Assembly: GCF_009363075.1 (NCBI RefSeq)
Contig: NZ_CP045293.1
Span: forward strand, 2,418,001-2,482,000
Origin: Paenibacillus guangzhouensis
GTDB taxonomy: Bacteria; Bacillota; Bacilli; Paenibacillales; Paenibacillaceae
Length of the DNA stretch: 64,000 nucleotides
Direction: 5' to 3'
How positions within the stretch are numbered: position 1 is the stretch's first letter; each line of letters opens with the position of its first letter. A program made the position numbers and the translations under genes. The notes below the pieces were generated by a model. The model was not told where the DNA came from. It was given only the letters and a program-made list of their open reading frames with translations, and did no database searches. This document shows, piece by piece, positions 1-7,882 of this stretch.

Positions 1-605
1 ATGCGCGCGACGACGCCAACCAGATCATGCGGGGCAAACGTCACAATCGGATTCTGCACCGACGCATCCGGTGTCCGCATATAATGGCGGCCTTCATGCG
101 CAATTTGTTCGGCTGCTTCCTTCGGCAAGGTGACTCCGACTTGACCATCTTCATCAAATGTAATAGTATAACCATTCGTAAAAATAAAAGGAGTAATGTC
201 TACACCGCAGTTGGCACAGCGGATCGCCTCTTGTCCGATGCCTTTAATGACCGTATCCGGGTTCAGCGTGGTGCACTCGGGGCATTTCACGGCTACAAAA
301 GGATCACCAAGGAAACGACCTTCAACCGATTTTTCGTTCCCCGAGGAAGTTGCGATAGAGGTTACTTCGATTGATTTGATTTGAATAACAATTGCATCAC
401 CTATTTCCGCTCCTTCCACAAAGATCGGCTTCGTAACCTCATGCCCGCCTTTCAGGCAAGGCGTAATCATCGGTCCCCAACAGCCGGGTGCCGTATTGGC
501 AACAATATGACCGCCATCCTTGACAGGGCCAAGCATTTCTATGTCCGGGTCCAGAATTCCATCCGTAAAGGTATTGACGAACAGTGTTTCAACAGCTTGT
601 TTCAT
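1..605 (-). CDS. acetamidase/formamidase family protein (5' part, runs off window)
   Basis: The minus strand is open from an ATG at 605 to the window edge. It has an AAGGATGG ribosome-binding site about 9 bases upstream. The product begins MKQAVETLFVNTF and contains segments typical of the FmdA/AmdA family: GPVKDGGHIVANTAPGCWGP near residue 30, a CPEC...CANC cysteine pair, and PHDLVGVVAR at the edge. Enzymes of this family hydrolyse formamide or acetamide to ammonia and the acid in the cytoplasm. Only about 200 residues are visible, so the C-terminal half and exact substrate cannot be judged. Confidence 0.82.
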   Translation of the reverse strand, partial: MKQAVETLFVNTFTDGILDPDIEMLGPVKDGGHIVANTAPGCWGPMITPCLKGGHEVTKPIFVEGAEIGDAIVIQIKSIEVTSIATSSGNEKSVEGRFLGDPFVAVKCPECTTLNPDTVIKGIGQEAIRCANCGVDITPFIFTNGYTITFDEDGQVGVTLPKEAAEQIAHEGRHYMRTPDASVQNPIVTFAPHDLVGVVAR

Positions 606-881
606 AGTTGATTACCATCCTTTATATATGTATTTTATTAAATTCACATTATTTTCGGCCTGTCATACATTACGTACACTTAGAATATCAAACTACTTCA
701 TAACTCACTATACACAAAACGTCTCTGTATCGTTTTGTATAAACAAAATAATACGAGTTACCTCAGATTATTCATCTTTGCTACATAATTTTTCTAAACA
801 TAGGAAAGGACCGAAATCCGGAGGAGCTGCAGCTTTGAACGTTCCAAGCGGGTCGCCATCAAGTAATATTGGAAGGACGCA
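606..881. other. AT-rich intergenic region
   Basis: This stretch lies upstream of the acetamidase gene and downstream of a response-regulator remnant. It is AT-rich and probably holds the acetamidase promoter on the minus strand. The open frames crossing it show no family features, and I see no convincing gene, RNA structure or repeat. Confidence 0.4.
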
Positions 882-1160
882 TTAAACAACCTTATGAATA
901 AGACACTCATTTTCCTGGTTTAGAACATAATCATCAATTCCGATCTTTAAAGCGGAAACCGCATAATCGTAATAGTCATATCCCATCATGATGGCGATTC
1001 TGGCGTTTGGTTTCAGCTCCTTGGCTTTTCTGGTATAATCTAAGCCGTTTCAATTTGGGAACTTTAATGTCCAACAAGACGATGTCCGGACGATGGGTTT
1101 GAAAGAGATCAAGCCCTTCCTGACCAATTCTTCATCTTTCACGATCAGCAAAGTGTACAT
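882..1160 (-). pseudogene. frameshifted response-regulator receiver domain remnant
   Basis: Reading the minus strand from an ATG at 1160 gives MYTLLIVKDEELVRKGL, the start of a two-component receiver domain. The frame then shifts to give HRPDIVLLDIKVPKL and shifts again to give GLDYTRKAKELKPNARIAIM, followed by MGYDYYDYAVSALKIGIDDYVL. A stop lies at 882-884. These pieces fit the acidic pocket, the phospho-acceptor Asp strand and the later strands of a YesN-type receiver. Two frameshifts and the missing AraC output domain mark it as decayed. It sits just downstream of msrAB. Confidence 0.7.
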
Positions 1161-1180
1161 AAAGCCAGATCCCTTCCGAT

Positions 1181-2281
1181 TTATTCAACTGTTGATCGTA
1201 AATATCCATAGCCTGCCTGCTGCATGTCATCCAGCGGGACAAACCGGATAGAGGCGCTGTCGATGCAAAATCTTTTGCCACCTTTATCTTTAGGTCCGTC
1301 GTCGAACACATGGCCTAGATAAATTTTCCCTACGCGGCTAATAACCCTCGTGCGAACCATATGGTAGCTCTTATCTTCAGCGTATGTCACTACTTCCGGA
1401 TCAATGGGTTTCGTAAAACTCGGCCAGCCACAGCCGGCATCGAACTTATCGCGACTGGAGAACAATGGCTCGCCTGTTGCAACATCGACATAGATGCCTG
1501 GATCGAACATATTCCAGTAATCGTTGGAATAAGCTATCTCTTCACCTCCAAGAACTGCCACATTGTACTGAATATCTGTTAATTTCTTTTTTAGTTCTTC
1601 GTCGCTGGGCCGGGAATACAAGGTAGAATCAACTTTAATCGGTTCATCCAGAATCGTGAGATCAATATGGCAGTACCCATCCGGGTTTTTCTCCAAATAA
1701 TCTTGATGATATTCCTCTGCCAAGTAGTAATTCGTTAACGGCAGCACTTCGGTGACGATCTTTTTAGAATATTTCACCTGTTCTTTGGCTACCACTGCGT
1801 TGATAACCGGGACGTCACTTTCATTTACATAATAAATGCCCGACCGATAATCGATACCTACATCGTTCCCCTGCTTGTTCACGCTTGTCGGGTTTATCAC
1901 TTTAAAGTAATCGGTCAACACATCGGATAACTGAATTCGCGCAGGGTCATACTTCACCTCAACTGTTTCGGCAAACCCTCGATCTCCGCGATTCACTTCT
2001 TCATAGGTTGGATTTTCTCCTGTTCCGTTAGCGTAGCCTACGGTTACGTCCTGTACACCATAAATGCGCGAAATATAAGCTTCCAATCCCCAAAAGCAGC
2101 CTCCCGCCAAATAGATCGTTTGCAGATCACTGTGCGTGTAATCAATCTTGGCATTCGGGTTTTCGGATAGCGAAGTCGTGGGTCCCCTCTCAGCAGCCAT
2201 CGTTAAGCCCTCCTTCTGATTACCGCAAGCCGCGACCAACAACAATAGCAGCAATGAACTTGCAAATAAAAGTCGCTTCAC
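1181..2281 (-). CDS. msrAB: MsrA-MsrB fusion lipoprotein (peptide-methionine sulfoxide reductase)
   Basis: The start is a GTG at 2281, chosen because GGAGGG lies 6 bases upstream. The 366-residue product has a lipoprotein signal peptide with lipobox LVAAC near residue 19, so it should be anchored outside the membrane. The MsrA domain carries GGCFWGLEAY around residues 60-70, with the catalytic Cys that reduces methionine-S-sulfoxide. The MsrB domain carries DAGCGWPSF and RFCIDSASIRF, with the Cys that reduces the R epimer. Upstream genes for a TlpA-like thioredoxin (28 bases away) and CcdA supply a plausible electron route from cytoplasmic thioredoxin. The arrangement resembles the CcdA-Etrx-MsrAB2 system of pneumococcus. 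Confidence 0.93.
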   Translation of the reverse strand: MKRLLFASSLLLLLLVAACGNQKEGLTMAAERGPTTSLSENPNAKIDYTHSDLQTIYLAGGCFWGLEAYISRIYGVQDVTVGYANGTGENPTYEEVNRGDRGFAETVEVKYDPARIQLSDVLTDYFKVINPTSVNKQGNDVGIDYRSGIYYVNESDVPVINAVVAKEQVKYSKKIVTEVLPLTNYYLAEEYHQDYLEKNPDGYCHIDLTILDEPIKVDSTLYSRPSDEELKKKLTDIQYNVAVLGGEEIAYSNDYWNMFDPGIYVDVATGEPLFSSRDKFDAGCGWPSFTKPIDPEVVTYAEDKSYHMVRTRVISRVGKIYLGHVFDDGPKDKGGKRFCIDSASIRFVPLDDMQQAGYGYLRSTVE

Positions 2282-2309
2282 GGCATTCCCTCCATTAATT
2301 TTTTGGTAC

Positions 2310-2846
2310 TCAAGATACCTCTTTGAATGTATTGATTATGACATCATTGGAGTTATGGCCCGGTGTAGTTTTAACTAAAACACCATCAGAGCCGATGTAC
2401 AGCGAGGTGGGATATCCCCTTATTCCGAACTTTTGAGCATATTTTCCGCCTTCATCCAGTAATACTGTTAGATTATTGCCCTTTTGTTCAGCCTGAAGCC
2501 CCTTAAACCATTGCGTGAAGTCGTCTGTTGATTGTTCCCCTTTAAAATTGGGACTGACGATTGTGATCACCTTGAAATCATTATTTTGACCCGCTAAAGT
2601 ATTCAATTCATCAATCCCGCTCAAGCAAATCGGACACCAGGAAGCCCAATATTTCACATACACTTTTTTACCAGCAAAGCTGGCCAAAGTAACCTGACTC
2701 CCATTCAAATCTTTTAGCTCTACCATAGGAGCAACTTGCCCGTTGTTCAACGTTGTCTGCGATGAAGGCTTATTCCCACAAGCTGCAAGGAGCAGCACGT
2801 AGAGCAGCACCATTGTTATTACAGTCCATTTTTTATTAATCACCAT
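2310..2846 (-). CDS. TlpA-family thioredoxin-like lipoprotein
   Basis: The product has 178 residues. The signal peptide has the lipobox LLAAC near residue 23, followed by a short linker and a TlpA/ResA-type thioredoxin fold. The active site WASWCPIC lies near residues 68-75, and the cis-Pro region appears as GYPTSLYI near residue 146. The start ATG at 2846 has AGGAGG 6 bases upstream. Placed between ccdA and msrAB, it is most simply the extracytoplasmic carrier taking electrons from CcdA to the Msr fusion. A cytochrome c maturation role is possible, but no cytochrome genes are nearby. Confidence 0.9.
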   Translation of the reverse strand: MVINKKWTVITMVLLYVLLLAACGNKPSSQTTLNNGQVAPMVELKDLNGSQVTLASFAGKKVYVKYWASWCPICLSGIDELNTLAGQNNDFKVITIVSPNFKGEQSTDDFTQWFKGLQAEQKGNNLTVLLDEGGKYAQKFGIRGYPTSLYIGSDGVLVKTTPGHNSNDVIINTFKEVS

Positions 2847-2872
2847 AATCAGCCTCCTATCATATAGTCCAA

Positions 2873-3586
2873 CTATTGAAACATGCTTGTAATCGTGTTC
2901 AGTTTATCCGTCATGAGAAGCACACCCATGATAATAAGCAGGAATCCGGAAATCACTTTCAACATACGCAAGTGCTTATTGATCGCCTTCAGCCGCATTA
3001 ACAATAGATCCGAAAAGAGCGAAAGGAGCAGAAACGGAATAGCTAATCCAAGTGCGTAAATCAGCATATACCATCCGCCCTGTGCCGAAGAACCTTCACT
3101 GGCAGAAAGGCTAAGCACAGCCGCGAGGATCGGCCCGATACAAGGTGTCCAACCGAAGCTGAACGCGAATCCTAGCAAAAATGCTGCAGAAAAACCCCTT
3201 TTACCCTTGATTTCGATCGCCAACTTTTTTTCGCGCTCCATAAAAATCAGCTTAAATATTCCCGTTTGGTAGATCCCGAATAAAACCACTATAGTCCCAC
3301 AGATGACGATAAACCAGGAGCTGTTTACAACACTCCCCAATGCCCCAGCACCGAAACCGAGAAGTGCATAAACAGTGGAGACTCCGAGTATAAAGAACAC
3401 GGTATTTCCGATTAAGATGGGTTGAATCCGAATCTTTCCAAATTTGATTCCTGCCAAATGACTTCCCGCAACAACGCCACCGAGATGGGCTACATATACA
3501 GGCAATAACGGCAAAATGCAGGGCGAAAAAAAGGAGAGCAAACCTGCCATTAACACACTTCCCACGAATACATGGTCCGTCAACAC
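2873..3586 (-). CDS. ccdA: CcdA-type thiol-disulfide transmembrane transporter
   Basis: This is a polytopic membrane protein of about 237 residues with six hydrophobic segments, the usual size for CcdA/DsbD-beta. Two family Cys sites are present: FFSPCILPLLPVY in the first segment and WTPCIGPIL in the fourth. They form the redox pair that shuttles electrons from cytoplasmic thioredoxin across the membrane. A GTG at 3586, 8 bases after GGAGG, is the preferred start, with an alternative GTG at 3595. It is the first gene of the ccdA-tlpA-msrAB set; the gap to the thioredoxin gene is only 26 bases. Confidence 0.9.
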   Translation of the reverse strand: MLTDHVFVGSVLMAGLLSFFSPCILPLLPVYVAHLGGVVAGSHLAGIKFGKIRIQPILIGNTVFFILGVSTVYALLGFGAGALGSVVNSSWFIVICGTIVVLFGIYQTGIFKLIFMEREKKLAIEIKGKRGFSAAFLLGFAFSFGWTPCIGPILAAVLSLSASEGSSAQGGWYMLIYALGLAIPFLLLSLFSDLLLMRLKAINKHLRMLKVISGFLLIIMGVLLMTDKLNTITSMFQ

Positions 3587-3905
3587 GAGAACCACCTCCC
3601 TTCATTTTTAGTTATGGGCAATTGGAAGAGTCAAATCATTGAGTTCCTTGAAAGCAAATGGCTAGCAACCGGGATTCTTGCGATTTCTGCTTCGTAGTTT
3701 ACCGAAGTGAGCCTTGGGGTCGGGTGGCTTTCGCTCTCCATTATCTCAAGAAGGTAGTAGTGAACCAAGAATGCACAATGGCGGCGCGAGAGTAGCATCC
3801 CTAGCGCCGCCATTAATCAAATAAATACCCTTTTTCTCAAATGAGCTGTTCTCAATGTGAACTAGAACTTACTGTTGAGTCAGCCTCTATTCTATATAAA
3901 AGCCA
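3587..3905. other. intergenic region, no recognisable gene
   Basis: About 320 bases separate ccdA from the hydrolase gene. A 60-codon open frame on the minus strand (3631-3813) matches no family I know and lacks a good ribosome-binding site. The stretch probably holds the promoter of the ccdA set. Confidence 0.4.
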
Positions 3906-4835
3906 TTATGGATTGACGAAATTAATGATCTCTTGGTTGTACTTGTCTTTTTCCTCATAGAAGATGGCGTGTCCGCTGTGATCAAAAGGTATCAACGTGG
4001 AGTTTTTGATTCCCTTATGCAATGCTTCCGCAACTGCAAATGGGACGGTTTTATCTTGAATGCCGTGCATAATAAGAGTCGGCACTTTGATTTGATTCAA
4101 TTTTCCGCTCAAATCCGTAGCAGCCACCGATTTAATGCTTTCGATGGATGCATGGGAATCCGCTTCGAGTTCCAACTGGCCGAGCCACGCCAAAAACTCC
4201 GTAGAAGGTTTCGTTACGAAGCCGTCTGGGCTGACTGCAAGTGTTTTAGGGCGGTCCTGGGTCAGACCGGTTACGAGGCCATCGATTGCTTCCTGCGGGA
4301 TTCCCCATTTAGGTGTGGGGGCAGAGGTGAGTATTAATTTGGAAACCCTATTGTCTTTATATTGGCTCATATATTCGGTTGCGACGGTTGATCCCATGGA
4401 GAAGCCTACCAGTGTGGCGTCTTTTAAATTGAGTTTCTCGATGACGGCGCGAACATCATTCGCGTAGGTCTCCATATTATTGCCGTCATAAGGATGGTCA
4501 GATTTGCCGAATCCCCTGAGGTCGATTGCAATGAACCGAATACCTTTGGCAGGCAATGTGTTCTGTTGATACTCGAACATTTCATGGTTAAACGGCCAGC
4601 CATGAAGAAATATGACCGGTTTGCCTTTACCTACGTCCTCAACGTACAACCTCACGTTTTTATCAACGGTGACATAATGACCATTTCCTGTGTCGGTTAC
4701 GTCATTGGAATAACTAGGAGTAGCTGCATTCGCAACGTTTGCTTTGGATACGCTGCCTGCGAGCCCGACTCCGGTTACGACGAGTGCTGCTGCCAGTGAT
4801 GCGGTTAACATGGATTTGCTTTTGATGAATTTCAT
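3906..4835 (-). CDS. exported alpha/beta hydrolase
   Basis: The 309-residue product begins with a signal peptide (MKFIKSKSMLTASLAAALVV, cleavage likely after KANVANA near residue 37). The rest is an alpha/beta-hydrolase fold: oxyanion region LHGWPFNHEMF near residue 77, strand motif DLRGFGKSDHP, nucleophile elbow VGFSMGS near residue 143, acid region MHGIQDKTVPF near residue 257, and the terminal catalytic His in HSGHAIFYEE. It resembles non-haem chloroperoxidase or arylesterase-like proteins. An exported form is less common, and the substrate is unknown. It is preceded by a good AGGAG site and appears monocistronic. Confidence 0.85.
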   Translation of the reverse strand: MKFIKSKSMLTASLAAALVVTGVGLAGSVSKANVANAATPSYSNDVTDTGNGHYVTVDKNVRLYVEDVGKGKPVIFLHGWPFNHEMFEYQQNTLPAKGIRFIAIDLRGFGKSDHPYDGNNMETYANDVRAVIEKLNLKDATLVGFSMGSTVATEYMSQYKDNRVSKLILTSAPTPKWGIPQEAIDGLVTGLTQDRPKTLAVSPDGFVTKPSTEFLAWLGQLELEADSHASIESIKSVAATDLSGKLNQIKVPTLIMHGIQDKTVPFAVAEALHKGIKNSTLIPFDHSGHAIFYEEKDKYNQEIINFVNP

Positions 4836-4906
4836 GATTTCTATTCCTCCTGAATTTATATGTATATTCCTATGAACCTAGCCAATAGCCGTGCGAAAGG
4901 GGAACT

Positions 4907-5101
4907 TCAACAAGATGCTGCATACCATTTTTCTTCCACCCAGGCTTCAATCTCCCCAGAAAGAACAAAGAATGTTTCTCGATCCTCATGACTATGAATA
5001 AGCACGAAAATCCCTGGACCAAACTCGCCTTTCATCAGACAGTAGGTTTGATCGTCCGATAATTCCGTAAAGTGCTGAATACGTGATCTAAGTACATCCA
5101 A
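4907..5101 (-). pseudogene. truncated cupin-domain protein
   Basis: The 64-residue reading frame contains the first cupin motif (IHSHEDRETFFVLSGEIEAW, residues about 35-54), whose two His and one Glu normally bind a metal. It stops directly afterwards, so the second cupin motif needed to close the barrel is missing. The start is a TTG. I read it as a 3'-truncated remnant rather than a working protein. Confidence 0.55.
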
Positions 5102-5338
5102 AACCTCGGATTACCTCTTGTAAAGATTAAGTTTTTACACAGATTCCAATCAAATTTCCGACAGCATTCTCCGACAGTGCAAGAACTTTTCTTATTTCAA
5201 TGTCCAACTTTATGCCTGTCCACCTCCTTGTTCTTTACACATCGATTGTAACAAGAAGGGAAAGAATGCAAACCTGTGAGAAGTCATGTATTACAAAGCA
5301 AAAAAGCATAACTTTTGACCATCAAAGCATGAAAAATT

Positions 5339-5470
5339 TCATGCATTAATGCCAAATGTCATGCCTCGCGATTTAAAGGAGATGTTGAACCGAAAATACA
5401 GTATAGCTTGCGTTCTGGCGTGCAGCCCAAGCTTGGCGATGAAATTTGAAACGTGATTTTTCACTGTTAG
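5339..5470 (-). pseudogene. LuxR/NarL-type HTH C-terminal remnant
   Basis: Read in one frame from about 5470 to a TGA at 5339, the minus strand gives LTVKNHVSNFIAKLGLHART followed by QAILYFRF. This matches the recognition helix and following helix of GerE/LuxR-type response regulators. No upstream receiver domain or start codon is present, so it is an isolated 3' fragment. The sequence between it and the cupin remnant (5102-5338) shows no gene I can support. Confidence 0.6.
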
Positions 5471-5496
5471 GGGGGTACACGATCCCGTTAGTATAG

Positions 5497-5519
5497 AAAA
5501 GGCTGCCATCCGGCAGCCC
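5497..5519 (-). terminator. intrinsic terminator of the SLH gene
   Basis: The minus strand carries GGCTGCC-GGAT-GGCAGCC followed by TTTTC, 9 bases after the SLH gene stop codon. Confidence 0.8.
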
Positions 5520-5527
5520 TAGACCCC

Positions 5528-6937
5528 TTACTTATTGGTTTCTTTCACAATCTCTTGCACACGATCGACCATAGCCGTCGCGTCTGCAAGTGTAACTCCG
5601 TTTTTCGGATTGAAGTTTCCTTCCGAGTCCAATTGCACGAATTTCAAAGCAAGCGCCGTCTGAATCGCGCCTTGGTATATGATACCAATTTTGTCATTAT
5701 CCTTGATCTCTATCGGGATTAATTTCAACATCGGCAGCTTGCCTCCCGCTTGAAGCGTGTGGACCAGCAGGTACGTGAACGATTCGCGCGTCACGTCGGC
5801 CTTCGAATCGATCTTAATCTGCAGGTTCGTATCTCCGGCGGCTTTCTTGATTAATTCCGCGGCTTGTTCCACCGTGATAGTTTTGCTTACTCCGCCTTGC
5901 TCGGGTGCCGGGTGAGCTTTCAAGTATTTCACGGCTTTGCCCACGATATCGATCGCATCCTTACGAGTGATTCCGGCCTTAGGATTAAACTTGCCCTCTT
6001 GGTCTAATTGAACGAAGCCCAGGGCAATCGCTGTCTGAATGGCACCTTGGTTCAGGATATCGATGTTGTCGTTATCCTTGATCTCTGCTGGAACCAGTTT
6101 GAGTATTGGCAGCTGGCCGCTCGTTTGAAGCGTATGAACTAGCAGGTACGTGAACGACTCTCGGGTCACGACGGCTTTCGGATCGATCTTGATCTGCAGG
6201 TTTGCAGCTTCTCCGACAGCCCCTTTGATCAATTGCGCGGCTTGTTCCGCCGTGAGAGCTTCGCTCTCGCCGACCTGCTCCTGTGCGGAGTGAGCTTTCA
6301 GATAATTTAGCGCATTGCTAATTTCGATGGCCGCTTCAGCGCGGGTGATTTCTTTCTTAGGATGAAGCTTCCCGTTTTTATCCAGCTCGACGACGCCGTA
6401 GTTCAGGGCGCGCTGGATCGAACCGGCATAATCGACTTTGACTTGATCTTGGTCTTTGAATTCCACGACAACCGGCTTAATAATAGGCAGCTTACCGATA
6501 ATTTCGATCGTATGAATGAGCTGGTGCGTGAAGGCTTCGCGCGTCAGCTTTTCATTCGGATTCAGATCGGAAGGCAGGTCCAGTCCGTTGACTGCTGCGA
6601 TAATGAAAGCATTCGCGTACCAAGCGGAATCCTTAGCATTCTCATAATAATCGGAAGCCTTGGGCTCTTTAACGAAACGGACAAGGTCCAGATTCAACCC
6701 CAACGCGTTGACGAAAAACTGTACGCTCTCGGCCTGCGTGACGGTCTTGTTCGGAGCAAATAGTTCTGCAGTAATTCCCTTGATCAGGCCGCTGTCATAC
6801 ATGGCAATGATCTTGTCTTTGTCTTGCACGCTATTAATATCTTTAAAAGCGGCAGCAGAAGCGAAGTCTTGTCCGGCCAAGCTGAGTGCCAGGGCAACGG
6901 TTGCGGACAGGGTAATGATTTTGGACGGTTTTTTCAT
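5528..6937 (-). CDS. exported S-layer-homology (SLH-like) repeat protein
   Basis: The ATG at 6937 follows an AGAGGTG site, giving about 469 residues. The N-terminus (MKKPSKIITLSATVALALSL, Ala-rich cleavage site) is a signal peptide. The mature protein consists of repeats of about 125 residues, each with SLH-type elements such as FTYLLVHTLQ, GAIQTAIALGFVQLD and FNPKAGITRKDA. The last two units (roughly residues 215-340 and 345-469) are very alike. SLH domains bind pyruvylated secondary cell-wall polymer, so a cell-surface location is likely. No additional catalytic domain is present. Between it and the methyltransferase leader lies an intergenic region without genes. Confidence 0.82.
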   Translation of the reverse strand: MKKPSKIITLSATVALALSLAGQDFASAAAFKDINSVQDKDKIIAMYDSGLIKGITAELFAPNKTVTQAESVQFFVNALGLNLDLVRFVKEPKASDYYENAKDSAWYANAFIIAAVNGLDLPSDLNPNEKLTREAFTHQLIHTIEIIGKLPIIKPVVVEFKDQDQVKVDYAGSIQRALNYGVVELDKNGKLHPKKEITRAEAAIEISNALNYLKAHSAQEQVGESEALTAEQAAQLIKGAVGEAANLQIKIDPKAVVTRESFTYLLVHTLQTSGQLPILKLVPAEIKDNDNIDILNQGAIQTAIALGFVQLDQEGKFNPKAGITRKDAIDIVGKAVKYLKAHPAPEQGGVSKTITVEQAAELIKKAAGDTNLQIKIDSKADVTRESFTYLLVHTLQAGGKLPMLKLIPIEIKDNDKIGIIYQGAIQTALALKFVQLDSEGNFNPKNGVTLADATAMVDRVQEIVKETNK

Positions 6938-7223
6938 AAATATCACCTCTTGAAGTAGTGTGTTTGTCTAACTTGCCATCATTGACGTACCTCCGCTCAA
7001 AAAGGTTTCTCCGTTTACTACAAAAAATATCCATTTCATCTCCATTTGCTTGGAGCTGGTGAAGTTTAAGTATGGCGGTACGACTAACAGAAATAATGAT
7101 TGCAGAATGGGCATTGGCGAATGCCCGCGGCCATGAACCAAAACTTAGAGGCTAACTCTTGTCCCTTTCACTCCATAATAAATGTACTCTTTCTCGAATA
7201 ATAATTTCATAAATGGATAAAAG
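6938..7223. other. intergenic region upstream of the resistance island
   Basis: This 286-base stretch separates the divergent SLH gene from the island promoter at 7224. It becomes AT-rich after about 7160. I find no gene. It probably holds the minus-strand promoter of the SLH gene. Confidence 0.4.
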
Positions 7224-7252
7224 TTGAAATGTGAAATTGGTTGTGCTAGAAT
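7224..7252 (+). promoter_or_regulatory. sigma-A promoter with extended -10
   Basis: TTGAAA at 7224-7229 and TAGAAT at 7247-7252 are separated by exactly 17 bases. A TGC triplet directly precedes the -10 hexamer, giving an extended -10. The transcript would start near 7259 and run through about 620 bases of leader before the Cfr-like gene at 7883. Confidence 0.72.
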
Positions 7253-7274
7253 GCAACTAATTAACGTACGGGAG

Positions 7275-7292
7275 ATGAGGAGAATAATGTAA
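7275..7292 (+). CDS. putative start-stop / 5-codon upstream ORF
   Basis: GAGGAG at 7277-7282 is followed after 4 bases by ATGTAA (7287-7292), a start codon directly followed by a stop. An in-frame ATG at 7275 would give MRRIM instead but has a poorer ribosome-binding site. It lies about 30 bases from the predicted transcription start. Very short uORFs are known upstream of antibiotic-responsive attenuators, for example before Listeria lmo0919. A ribosome stalled here could influence folding of the RNA up to the terminator at 7433. Confidence 0.4.
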   Translation: MRRIM

Positions 7293-7348
7293 AATTTCTT
7301 GCTTAAATTACGAATGATAAAACAAAACTGTTTTATTCTTTGTTAAGT

Positions 7349-7474
7349 AAGAAAGTTACTTATTCTCTTCACTCAAATAATATTACAATGTCTAATCCAT
7401 TAATTAGGTTGGATTTTAGTTCTAGTTTATTTGAGCTACAAGAAAGGTAACTTTCTTGTAGCTCTTTATTTTTT
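7349..7474 (+). promoter_or_regulatory. transcription attenuator: antiterminator and terminator
   Basis: An intrinsic terminator lies at 7433-7474: a perfect 14-bp stem (GAGCTACAAGAAAG pairing with CTTTCTTGTAGCTC, loop GTAA) followed by TTTATTTTTT. Upstream, AAGAAAGTTAC at 7349-7359 is perfectly complementary to GTAACTTTCTT at 7447-7457, i.e. to the loop and 3' arm. Pairing there would dismantle the terminator. The same upstream segment can fold locally (TAAGTAA-GAAAG-TTACTTA). These exclusive structures, in front of a ribosome-modification gene and with a uORF near the 5' end, are what drug-responsive transcription attenuation requires. Confidence 0.72.
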
Positions 7475-7663
7475 CTATGGAGGGTTTTGACAATACGATA
7501 ACATCTTCGAAAATGTTAGCTTTCATATCAATACGGATTGGAAATTAGGTTTTACTGGAAGTAAGAATACTTTTTATAGAGCATGATAACGAATTTTGTA
7601 AAAATACCGCCAGCAAGAACTGTAAATATATCTTTAGCTTTTTATCTTAGGAGGTTGAAATAG

Positions 7664-7774
7664 ATGTTTGAAGTTGTAAATGTTCATGTGAACCGTTCAT
7701 TGTCCGTCGGCACGGTTCACGATCAAACTAAACAGATGCCGGAGCATTATCCATCTATCGATAGATGCACGTAG
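7664..7774 (+). CDS. 36-residue leader peptide upstream of the Cfr-like gene
   Basis: A perfect AGGAGG at 7649-7654 lies 9 bases before the ATG. The peptide is MFEVVNVHVNRSLSVGTVHD followed by QTKQMPEHYPSIDRCT. Two structures are embedded in the ORF: a 9-bp inverted repeat (7688-7696 with 7712-7720) and a 16-bp palindrome (7752-7767). A strongly initiated short ORF between the terminator and the resistance gene resembles the leader peptides of erm-type attenuators. The TVH-x-Q stretch is reminiscent of the ErmC leader, though that may be chance. The stop is at 7772-7774, 108 bases before the methyltransferase start. Confidence 0.6.
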   Translation: MFEVVNVHVNRSLSVGTVHDQTKQMPEHYPSIDRCT

Positions 7775-7854
7775 CGTTCTAGCTGCAAGCTTCGTGGGTT
7801 TTCATATGGTTGGTTAATGTACATGTTAGGCACCTACAAAGGTTGCTAAAGGCA

Positions 7855-7882
7855 TTTTCTCCGGCTCAAGAGGAGAAAAAAC
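7855..7882 (+). promoter_or_regulatory. hairpin sequestering the methyltransferase RBS
   Basis: TTTTCTCC at 7855-7862 pairs perfectly with GGAGAAAA at 7872-7879 (9-base loop). The second arm is the ribosome-binding site of the gene starting at 7883. In this fold translation should be low, so a conformational change upstream would be needed for full expression. Confidence 0.6.

Noticed and set aside
3631-3813. 60-codon minus-strand ORF between ccdA and the hydrolase
   Set aside because: No RBS, no family resemblance and unusual composition; treated as chance.
5155-5240. Possible small peptide after AAGGAGG on the minus strand (KLDIEIRKVLALSENAVGNL...)
   Set aside because: The only codon at proper distance is ATA; no usable start, so not called.
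7487-7515. Second promoter (TTGACA at 7487) after the attenuator terminator
   Set aside because: No acceptable -10 at 16-18 bases; the hexamer is probably fortuitous, although it would bypass the attenuator if real.
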